This document shows positions 1 through 4,545 of a DNA stretch of 5,252 nucleotides, piece after piece (within the stretch, counting starts at the first letter, position 1; each line of letters opens with the position of its first letter). The DNA is taken from assembly GCA_003242425.1 (NCBI GenBank), contig QGUL01000158.1, positions 1-5,252 on the forward strand. Reading direction: 5' to 3'. The notes beneath the pieces were generated by a model, which was not told the DNA's origin, did not search any database, and saw nothing but the letters and a program-made list of their open reading frames with translations. The DNA is from Pseudomonadota bacterium (GTDB taxonomy: Bacteria > Pseudomonadota > Gammaproteobacteria > Burkholderiales > SG8-39). The position numbers were made by a program, and so were the translations under genes.

Positions 1-77
1 ATCACCGTGAGCGGAAGGACGTCGGCCAGCACTTGGCCGCCCAGCGGACCGGGGATGAGATAAAGCGTGCCGCTCAC
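1..77 (-). CDS. RsmI-like SAM-dependent methyltransferase (tetrapyrrole methylase fold), N-terminal fragment
   Basis: Only the first 25 codons are in the window; the gene runs off base 1. Reading from a GTG at 77-75 gives a protein beginning MSGTLYLIPGPLGG. The beta-strand plus proline/glycine turn (LYLIP-x-PLG) is the opening of the RsmI family, whose members bind S-adenosylmethionine; RsmI itself 2'-O-methylates C1402 of 16S rRNA. Betaproteobacteria commonly carry an RsmI-like paralogue directly downstream of maf, and this looks like that gene rather than RsmI itself, because the turn reads PGPLGG rather than the PTPIGN usual in RsmI. The substrate cannot be told from this fragment. The GTG overlaps the TGA of the Maf gene (GTGA, 77-74), so the two are probably translationally coupled; only a weak AGG-type ribosome binding site precedes it. 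The family is fairly clear, the function is inference. Confidence 0.75.
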   Translation of the reverse strand, partial: MSGTLYLIPGPLGGQVLADVLPLTV

Positions 78-658
78 AGGACCTGATAGCCGTGTTCGTT
101 GAGCAGATCGACGAGGGCGATGAGCGGCAGGCCGATCAGGGCGTTGGGATCATCGCCGCGCATGCCGGCGATGAGGGCGATGCCCAGTCCCTCGGCCTTG
201 GCGCTGCCCGCGCAATCGTAAGGCTGTTCGGCCCGCAGATAGCGCTCGATGACGTCGTCGGAGAAATCGCGGAAGCGCACGTGATAGGGCACCAGGCGGC
301 TCAGCGTGCGCCCGGTGGCGGCGTTGTGCACCGCCAGCCCGGTGAGGAACGCGATCTCTTTTCCGCGCATGAGACGCAGCTGACGTACGGCGTTGTCGTG
401 CGTCATGGGCTTGGACAGCGGCCGGCCGTCGAGCACCGCCACCTGGTCCGAACCGATGAGCAGCGCATCCGGGAACTGTGCGGCCTGCGCCCGCGCCTTG
501 GCCTCGGCCAGGCGCAGCGCCAGGGCGTCGGGCGCCTCGTCCGGTAGAGGCGTTTCGTCCACTTCGGGCTTGGTGACCTCGAAAGGCAGGCGCAGCCGTT
601 CCAGGAGCGCGCGGCGATAGGGCGAGGTGGAGGCAAGGACGAGGCGTGGACGGGTCAT
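74..658 (-). CDS. yceF: Maf-family nucleotide pyrophosphatase, YceF type (7-methyl-GTP pyrophosphatase)
   Basis: A 194-residue cytosolic protein, the same length as E. coli YceF. Maf enzymes split non-canonical nucleoside triphosphates to the monophosphate plus pyrophosphate; the YceF branch prefers m7GTP, the YhdE branch dTTP/UTP. Visible motifs are the N-terminal LASTSPYRRALLE (8-20), the substrate loop VDETP (33-37), the catalytic-aspartate segment GSDQVAVLDG (69-78, probable base D71), SKP (82-84) and CAGSAKAEG (149-157), then a closing GLPLIAL. SDQV and CAGS-x-K-x-EG match the YceF branch; YhdE proteins have AD-T-V there. The start is ATG 658-656, which gives the family N-terminus MTRPRLVLAS. 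The frame stays open upstream to 1264 but that extension is antisense to yceD and unrelated to Maf. No clear Shine-Dalgarno sequence precedes the start. It is divergent from yceD, as in E. coli, and overlaps the next leftward gene by 4 bases. Substrate assignment rests on the motifs only. Confidence 0.95.
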   Translation of the reverse strand: MTRPRLVLASTSPYRRALLERLRLPFEVTKPEVDETPLPDEAPDALALRLAEAKARAQAAQFPDALLIGSDQVAVLDGRPLSKPMTHDNAVRQLRLMRGKEIAFLTGLAVHNAATGRTLSRLVPYHVRFRDFSDDVIERYLRAEQPYDCAGSAKAEGLGIALIAGMRGDDPNALIGLPLIALVDLLNEHGYQVL

Positions 659-712
659 GGACGGGCGGGCGCGGCGTAACCGTGCGTAAAGCGCGCTACC
701 TCTCTGATTTTT

Positions 713-742
713 TTGACGACTGAAACTGAAAAATAATATCAT
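713..742 (+). promoter_or_regulatory. Sigma70-type promoter of the yceD-rpmF-plsX-fab operon
   Basis: A -35 element TTGACG (713-718, 5 of 6 consensus bases) and a -10 element TATCAT (737-742, 5 of 6) are separated by 18 bases. They lie in the only A/T-rich stretch of the window, just after a run of seven T (708-714), with a tandem ACTGAA repeat (719-730) in the spacer. Transcription would be expected to begin around 748-750, only 2-4 bases before the yceD ATG at 752. No competing promoter of this quality is visible elsewhere in the divergent gap in this direction. The elements are seen directly; activity is inferred. Confidence 0.7.
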
Positions 743-760
743 CCGCTGCTTATGTCGCAA
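733..760 (-). promoter_or_regulatory. Possible divergent promoter for the Maf gene, overlapping the yceD promoter
   Basis: On the minus strand, TATTAT (738-733, 5 of 6 matches to the -10 consensus) lies 16 bases downstream of TTGCGA (760-755, 4 of 6 matches to the -35 consensus). Transcription would start near 726 and give a leader of roughly 68 bases before the maf ATG at 658. The -10 box shares bases 737-738 with the yceD -10 box on the other strand, and its -35 box lies inside the first yceD codons. The -35 match is weak and A/T-rich DNA easily yields -10-like hexamers, so this is a candidate only. Confidence 0.4.
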
Positions 761-1231
761 GCAGGACAGATCGACGGACTGCAGTTTGCGCAGGAGCGCG
801 AACGGCGGTCCGGTCATCTCGAACTCGAGGCCTTTCCGCGTCTGGCGGAATTCGGTTGTCTGGCTGCGCGCGTCGATTACGAGATCGAGGGCTGCAGCAA
901 TGCCGAAGGCCGGCTCGCGTTGCGCGTGACGATCGACGGCGTGCTGGAACTGGAATGCCAGCGCTGCCTGGGGTCTCTGGAGCATGCCGCGGCCGTCCGC
1001 AACGAGCTGGAGCTGGCTGTCGATCCTGCCTTCATCGAGTCGGCGGAAGACGACGTCGATCGGGTGCTCGCCACGCCGAACATGGAAGTGAGCGAACTGA
1101 TCGAGGACGAACTGATTCTGTCGCTGCCGATGGTGCCGATGCACGAGACCTGCGATCTGCCTGCCGAAGCGGAGCGGTCGTCGCCGTTTGCGGCACTTGC
1201 GGCATTGAAGAAGGGAAATTCCGAAGGTTGA
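752..1231 (+). CDS. yceD: YceD / DUF177 family protein (large-subunit rRNA accumulation factor)
   Basis: A 159-residue cytosolic protein of the DUF177/YceD family, found next to rpmF in many bacteria. Plant and bacterial relatives have been linked to 23S rRNA accumulation or processing, but the biochemical role is not settled. Recognisable parts are the beta-type N-terminus (QIDGLQFAQ, then FPRLAEF about 28-34), the core LECQRCL (67-73), an acidic middle (94-122) ending in a helix with EDELILSLPMVPMH (118-131), and the C-terminal PFAALAALKK (145-154), which corresponds to PFAVLASLK in E. coli YceD. C69 and C72 with H131 and C134 could form a metal site; that is inference. ATG 752 is the only usable start: an in-frame TAA lies at 734-736, no GTG or TTG follows near the N-terminus, and the next in-frame ATG is codon 111. 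No Shine-Dalgarno sequence is present. It is the first gene of the operon; 108 bases separate it from rpmF. Confidence 0.93.
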   Translation: MSQAGQIDGLQFAQERERRSGHLELEAFPRLAEFGCLAARVDYEIEGCSNAEGRLALRVTIDGVLELECQRCLGSLEHAAAVRNELELAVDPAFIESAEDDVDRVLATPNMEVSELIEDELILSLPMVPMHETCDLPAEAERSSPFAALAALKKGNSEG

Positions 1232-1274
1232 ATGGCGTCGCGCCCGCGATGAGCGGCGTCGCATTCAAACGCGG

Positions 1275-1334
1275 CACAAGGCGAGTTCCTTGTGTGAACC
1301 GGGAAAGAATCGCAATAGCAGAGTTGAAGGAGCT
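1275..1334 (+). promoter_or_regulatory. rpmF leader: hairpin and competing helix over the ribosome binding site
   Basis: In the 108-base yceD-rpmF spacer, CACAAGG (1275-1281) and CCTTGTG (1288-1294) form a perfect 7-bp stem with a 6-base loop; a G-U pair (1274/1295) can extend it. No U-run follows, so it is not an intrinsic terminator. The loop plus 3' arm, AGTTCCTT (1284-1291), is also complementary to AAGGAGCT (1327-1334) over 8 consecutive pairs, one of them G-U. That second stretch contains the rpmF ribosome binding site. The two helices share bases and exclude each other. The pairings are seen in the sequence; a regulatory role is inference. A GGCGTCGC direct repeat (1234-1241, 1255-1262) also lies in this spacer without evident meaning. 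Confidence 0.35.
1326..1332 (+). promoter_or_regulatory. Ribosome binding site of rpmF
   Basis: GAAGGAG lies 7 bases before the ATG at 1340. It is a strong Shine-Dalgarno match at good spacing and fixes the start of the short L32 gene. It contrasts with yceD and plsX, which have no strong site. Confidence 0.85.
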
Positions 1335-1339
1335 GCCAA

Positions 1340-1519
1340 ATGGCCGTTCAGCAGAACAAGAAGTCGCCGTCCAAGCGCGGCATGCGTCGTGCGCATGATG
1401 GTCTGAGCAATCCGCCGCTGGCCATCGAGCCGTCGACCGGAGAGGTGCATCTGCGTCATCACATCAGCCCGAGCGGTTACTACCGCGGCAAGAAAGTCGT
1501 CAACACCAAGAACGACTAA
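1340..1519 (+). CDS. rpmF: 50S ribosomal protein L32 (bL32)
   Basis: A 59-residue basic protein of the large ribosomal subunit. It begins [20 protein letters not shown], the canonical bL32 N-terminus that threads into rRNA, followed by the conserved [20 protein letters not shown] (35-54) and a betaproteobacterial NTKND tail. There are no cysteines, so this is the zinc-independent form rather than the four-cysteine zinc-ribbon form. Length matches the family (about 56-60). Lysine and asparagine codons end mostly in G/C as in the neighbours. It lies 108 bases after yceD and 81 bases before plsX, the same order as in E. coli. A strong ribosome binding site supports the start. Expression probably comes from the yceD promoter, with possible extra control by the leader structure upstream. 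Confidence 0.98.
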   Translation: MAVQQNKKSPSKRGMRRAHDGLSNPPLAIEPSTGEVHLRHHISPSGYYRGKKVVNTKND

Positions 1520-1522
1520 AGC

Positions 1523-1589
1523 CGTCCGGCGGACGAGGTGGGGGAGGGTTTGGCATAGCCGCGTGCCTGGTGCACGGGACCCGGCGCGG
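1523..1589 (+). other. Structured, G-rich rpmF-plsX spacer
   Basis: The 81-base gap between the rpmF stop and the plsX ATG has three elements. First, a CGTCC/GGACG hairpin (1523-1527 with 1531-1535, 3-base loop) just past the stop codon. Second, the G-rich run GGTGGGGGAGGGTTTGG (1537-1553), with four G-tracts of two or more that could form a two-layer RNA quadruplex. Third, a CGTGC/GCACG hairpin (1562-1566 with 1572-1576), which competes with a wider CCGCG/CGCGG pairing (1559-1563 with 1585-1589). No U-tract follows either hairpin, so none resembles an intrinsic terminator. The elements could be RNA processing or translation-tuning signals, but that is inference and GC-rich spacers form hairpins easily. 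Confidence 0.3.
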
Positions 1590-1600
1590 ACCTGAGCGTC

Positions 1601-2617
1601 ATGAAAACGGACGTCAGACTGGCGGTTGACTGCATGGGCGGCGATCACGGCCCGACCGTGACCGTGCCGGCCACGCTGCAGTTCCTTGCCAACTACCCCA
1701 CCGTCTCGGTCATCCTGGTCGGGCAGGAAGAGGCCATCCGGACGCAGCTCGGGCAGCACCAGAACGTGCCGCACGAGCGGCTGCGCATCCACCACGCCAG
1801 CGAAGTGGTGGCGATGGACGAGGCGCCGGCTCTGGCGCTGCGCAACAAGAAGGATTCGTCCATGCGCGTCGCCATCGACCTGGTGAAGAACGGCGAAGCC
1901 GATGCCTGCGTCAGCGCGGGCAACACCGGCGCGCTCATGGCCATCGCCCGTTTCGTCCTCAAGACCCTGCCGGGCATCGACCGGCCGGCCATCGTCTCCG
2001 TGCTGCCCACCATGTGCGGCAGCACCTACATGCTCGACCTCGGCGCCAACGTCGATTGCGAACCGGAGCATCTGCTGCAGTTCGCGCTCATGGGCGCTTC
2101 GCTGTTCGGCGCCGTGGAGCACAAGGAACGTCCCACGGTCGGCCTGCTCAACATCGGCGAGGAGTCGATCAAGGGCAACGAGGTGGTGAAGCAGGCGGCC
2201 GAACTGCTGCGCGCCTCCGACCTGAATTTCATCGGCAACGTGGAAGGCGACGGCATCTACAAGGGCGCCGCGGACGTGATCGTCTGCGACGGCTTCGTCG
2301 GCAACGTCGCGCTCAAAACCTCGGAGGGGCTGGCGCAGATGCTGGCGCACTTCCTGCGGGAGGAATTCACCCGCAATCCGCTCACCCGTATTGCCGCCCT
2401 GTTCGCCTGGCCGGTATTGTCCGCATTCCGCAACCGCGTCGATCATCGCCGTTACAATGGCGCCACCTTGCTCGGTCTGCGCGGGATCGTGGTGAAGAGC
2501 CACGGCTCGGCAGATACCTTTGCCTTCGCCCGCGCGCTGGAACGCGCCAGCGAAGAAGTACGCAACGAAGTCCTGGCGCGCATCACGCAGCGCCTCGCAG
2601 TTCCGGAGACCACGTGA
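1601..2617 (+). CDS. plsX: Phosphate acyltransferase PlsX (acyl-ACP:phosphate acyltransferase)
   Basis: A 338-residue peripheral membrane enzyme that converts acyl-ACP plus phosphate to acyl-phosphate, the donor used by PlsY to acylate glycerol-3-phosphate. Motifs in order are [12 protein letters not shown] (7-18), [21 protein letters not shown] (68-88), SAGNTGALM (105-113), LDLGANVD (145-152), LLNIGEE-x3-KGN (182-193), [13 protein letters not shown] (210-222), [16 protein letters not shown] (228-243) and [22 protein letters not shown] (282-303). These span the whole family domain, so the gene is intact. It is somewhat shorter than the 356 residues of E. coli PlsX, mainly at the C-terminus. 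ATG 1601 gives the family N-terminus directly before the glycine-rich motif; only a weak GGA (1588-1590) precedes it, so translation may depend on rpmF. The stop overlaps the fabH start (GTGA, 2614-2617). Confidence 0.98.
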   Translation: MKTDVRLAVDCMGGDHGPTVTVPATLQFLANYPTVSVILVGQEEAIRTQLGQHQNVPHERLRIHHASEVVAMDEAPALALRNKKDSSMRVAIDLVKNGEADACVSAGNTGALMAIARFVLKTLPGIDRPAIVSVLPTMCGSTYMLDLGANVDCEPEHLLQFALMGASLFGAVEHKERPTVGLLNIGEESIKGNEVVKQAAELLRASDLNFIGNVEGDGIYKGAADVIVCDGFVGNVALKTSEGLAQMLAHFLREEFTRNPLTRIAALFAWPVLSAFRNRVDHRRYNGATLLGLRGIVVKSHGSADTFAFARALERASEEVRNEVLARITQRLAVPETT

Positions 2618-3573
2618 CTTACTCCCGCATCATCGGCACCGGCAGCGCATTGCCAACCCGGCTTGTTACCAACCACGAACTCGCCCAGACCGTCGACACC
2701 TCCGACGAATGGATCACCACGCGCACTGGCATCCGTCAGCGCTATCTGGCCGAGGAAAGCCAGACCACCAGCGATCTGGCGCTCGAGGCGAGCCGGCAGG
2801 CCCTCGATCAGGCGGGTGTGAGCGTCGACGAGCTCGATCTCATCATCGTCGCCACGACGACGCCCGATCAGGTCTTTCCCAGCACCGCCTGTCTGCTGCA
2901 GAACAAGCTCGGCAACAAAGGCGCCACCGCCTTCGACATCCAGGCGGTGTGCAGCGGTTTCGTCTATGCGCTCGCCACGGCCGACAGCTTCATCCGCGCC
3001 GGACAAGCCCGTACGGCGCTCGTCGTCGGCGCCGAGACGCTGTCGCGCATCCTCGACTGGCAGGACCGCAGCACCTGCGTGCTGTTCGGCGACGGCGCCG
3101 GCGCCGTGGTGCTGCGCGCCGGCGACCAACCCGGCATCCTCGCCAGCACGCTTCATGCGGACGGCAGCTACAGCGACATCCTCGCGGCGCCGGGCAAGAT
3201 GTGCGGCGGCAAGATCGTCGGCAACCCCTTCGTCGAGATGGACGGGCAGGCGGTGTTCAAGTTCGCCGTGAAGGTGCTCGACGATGTGGCGCGCGAAACC
3301 GTCGACAAGGCGGGACTCGCATTGTCGGATATCGACTGGCTGATTCCGCATCAGGCCAATCTGCGCATCCTGGATTCCACGGCGAAGAAGCTCGGCATCC
3401 CGACCGAGCGCGTAGTCGTCACGGTCGATCGTCACGCCAACACTTCCGCCGCCTCCATTCCCCTGGCGCTCGATACGGCGGTACGCGACGGTAGGATCAA
3501 ACCCGGCGACAAGGTGCTGCTCGAAGGCGTGGGCGGCGGTTTCACCTGGGGCGCGGTGCTGGTGCAGATGTAA
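2614..3573 (+). CDS. fabH: Beta-ketoacyl-ACP synthase III (FabH)
   Basis: A 319-residue cytosolic condensing enzyme that joins acetyl-CoA with malonyl-ACP to give acetoacetyl-ACP, the first committed condensation of type II fatty acid synthesis. The thiolase fold carries the full triad: C113 in DIQAVCSGF (108-116), H246 in IPHQAN (244-249) and N276 in HANTSAAS (274-281). Other family motifs are [14 protein letters not shown] (30-43), [10 protein letters not shown] (158-167) and the C-terminal [10 protein letters not shown] (305-314). F88 in VFPSTAC matches the E. coli Phe87 position that favours short acyl-CoA primers, so acetyl-CoA use is likely (inference). The start is GTG 2614, overlapping the plsX TGA by 4 bases, with GGAG at 2605-2608 five bases upstream. 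This gives [14 protein letters not shown], the family start; the frame is open further upstream (from 2014) but only as a shadow of plsX. Confidence 0.98.
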   Translation: MTYSRIIGTGSALPTRLVTNHELAQTVDTSDEWITTRTGIRQRYLAEESQTTSDLALEASRQALDQAGVSVDELDLIIVATTTPDQVFPSTACLLQNKLGNKGATAFDIQAVCSGFVYALATADSFIRAGQARTALVVGAETLSRILDWQDRSTCVLFGDGAGAVVLRAGDQPGILASTLHADGSYSDILAAPGKMCGGKIVGNPFVEMDGQAVFKFAVKVLDDVARETVDKAGLALSDIDWLIPHQANLRILDSTAKKLGIPTERVVVTVDRHANTSAASIPLALDTAVRDGRIKPGDKVLLEGVGGGFTWGAVLVQM

Positions 3574-3609
3574 ACGGTCGCGCATGCGATCTCGTAGCAA
3601 GGAGCAAGC

Positions 3610-4545
3610 ATGAAGTTGGCAATGGTTTTCCCGGGGCAGGGCTCGCAATCGGTGGGCATGCTCGCGGCCTACGGCGATGCACCGGAGGTGCAGGAAGTGC
3701 TCGGCATCGCCTCCGAAGTGCTGAAGCAGGACATCGGCAAGCTGATCGCCGAAGGCCCGGCCGAGGAGCTGAACCGCACCGTCAACACCCAGCCGGTGAT
3801 GGTGACGGCCGGATACGCCGCCTATCGCGTGTGGCAATCGCTCGGCGGTCCGGAACCGGAAGTGGTCGCGGGCCACAGCCTCGGCGAGTACACGGCGCTG
3901 GTCGTTGCCGGCGCACTGAAATTCGAAGACGCGCTGCCGCTGGTGCGCTACCGCGCGCAGGTGATGCAGGTGGCAGTGCCGCAGGGCACGGGCGCCATGG
4001 CGGCCATCCTCGGTCTGGACGACGACGCCGTGCGTACCGTCTGCGCCGAGGCGGCGCAGGGCGAAGTGGTGGAAGCGGTGAACTTCAATGCGCCGGCGCA
4101 AGTGGTCATCGCGGGCCACACCGCCGCGGTGACGCGCGCCATGGAGCTCGCCCGACAAAAGGGCGCCAAGCGCGCCGTCGCGCTGCCGGTGAGCGCGCCG
4201 TTCCATTCCTCGCTGCTCGCGCCCGCCGCCGAGCGGCTGCGCGAATACCTGGCGAACGTGACCATCCAGGCGCCGCGCATTCCGGTGATCCACAACTTCG
4301 ACGTGCAATCGCATGCCGACCCGGCGGCGATCAAGAACGTGCTGGTGCAGCAGGCCGACCATCCCGTGCGCTGGGTCGAGACCGTGCGCGCGATGGCGGA
4401 GCAGGGTGTCACGCACATTGCGGAATGCGGTCCGGGCAAGGTGCTCGCGCCGCTTTGCAAACGCATCGCCGACGGCGTGCAAAGCTACGCGCTCAACGAC
4501 CGCGCCAGCATCGAACAGACCATCGCTGCCTTGAAGGAGGCCTGA
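3610..4545 (+). CDS. fabD: Malonyl-CoA:ACP transacylase (FabD)
   Basis: A 311-residue cytosolic alpha/beta-hydrolase-like transferase that moves malonyl from CoA to ACP, supplying the extender unit for FabH and the elongating synthases. Signature residues are Q10 in FPGQGSQ (7-13, oxyanion hole), the nucleophile S90 in GHSLGEY (88-94), R115 in RYRAQVMQ (113-120, malonyl carboxylate), H199 in SAPFHSSLL (195-203, partner of S90) and Q248 in VQQADHPVRW (246-255). FNAPAQVVIAG (159-169) and ECGPGKVL are also family-typical. Length is close to the 309 residues of E. coli FabD. AAGGAG (3599-3604) is five bases before the ATG. The 36-base gap after fabH holds only this site and an 8-bp palindrome, CGCATGCG (3581-3588). 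The stop shares one base with the fabG ATG. Confidence 0.98.
   Translation: MKLAMVFPGQGSQSVGMLAAYGDAPEVQEVLGIASEVLKQDIGKLIAEGPAEELNRTVNTQPVMVTAGYAAYRVWQSLGGPEPEVVAGHSLGEYTALVVAGALKFEDALPLVRYRAQVMQVAVPQGTGAMAAILGLDDDAVRTVCAEAAQGEVVEAVNFNAPAQVVIAGHTAAVTRAMELARQKGAKRAVALPVSAPFHSSLLAPAAERLREYLANVTIQAPRIPVIHNFDVQSHADPAAIKNVLVQQADHPVRWVETVRAMAEQGVTHIAECGPGKVLAPLCKRIADGVQSYALNDRASIEQTIAALKEA
4533..4540 (+). promoter_or_regulatory. Ribosome binding site of fabG, with two candidate ATGs
   Basis: GAAGGAGG, inside the last codons of fabD, is the strongest Shine-Dalgarno match in the window. It lies 4 bases from ATG 4545 and 10 bases from the in-frame ATG 4551. Neither spacing is optimal, so either start, or both, could be used; the products differ by two residues (MSMLQEQ or MLQEQ). 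Confidence 0.75.

Noticed and set aside
92..547. A 151-codon plus-strand open frame opposite the Maf gene.
   Set aside because: It is the complement shadow of a gene with a complete set of Maf motifs, and the product has no recognisable features.
690..714. A GC palindrome (AGCGCGCT, 690-697) followed by seven T (708-714), resembling an intrinsic terminator.
   Set aside because: The T-run is separated from the palindrome by 10 bases, the palindrome has no room for a loop, and no plus-strand gene ends upstream of it. The T-run belongs to the promoter region.
659..1264. The Maf reading frame stays open about 200 codons upstream of its ATG, giving a 396-residue protein.
   Set aside because: The extension is antisense to yceD, has Arg/His/Gln-rich composition unlike any Maf domain, and the family N-terminus begins exactly at the ATG at 658.
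856..1398. A 180-codon plus-strand frame overlapping yceD and running into rpmF.
   Set aside because: It is a shifted reading of yceD with low-complexity Arg/Ala-rich content, and it overlaps the true rpmF start out of frame.
1265..2503. A 412-codon minus-strand open frame across rpmF and plsX.
   Set aside because: Same cause as the other antisense frame. It is opposite a fully conserved plsX and rpmF, and has no domain or start signal.
3092..3107. A perfect 16-bp palindrome, ACGGCGCCGGCGCCGT, in fabH.
   Set aside because: It encodes the conserved GDGAGAV motif using the preferred GGC and GCC codons. Alternating Gly/Ala codons produce such palindromes without selection.
3574..3609. The CGCATGCG palindrome in the fabH-fabD gap as a possible operator.
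   Set aside because: An 8-bp palindrome is common in GC-rich DNA. It has no promoter elements beside it and no spaced half-sites like known FabR or FadR operators.
2452..4482. A 676-codon open frame on the minus strand across fabH and fabD.
   Set aside because: It mirrors the codons of genes with intact motifs, is rich in His, Arg, Ala and Gly, and shows no recognisable domain or ribosome binding site. Long antisense frames are expected in GC-rich DNA with G/C third positions.
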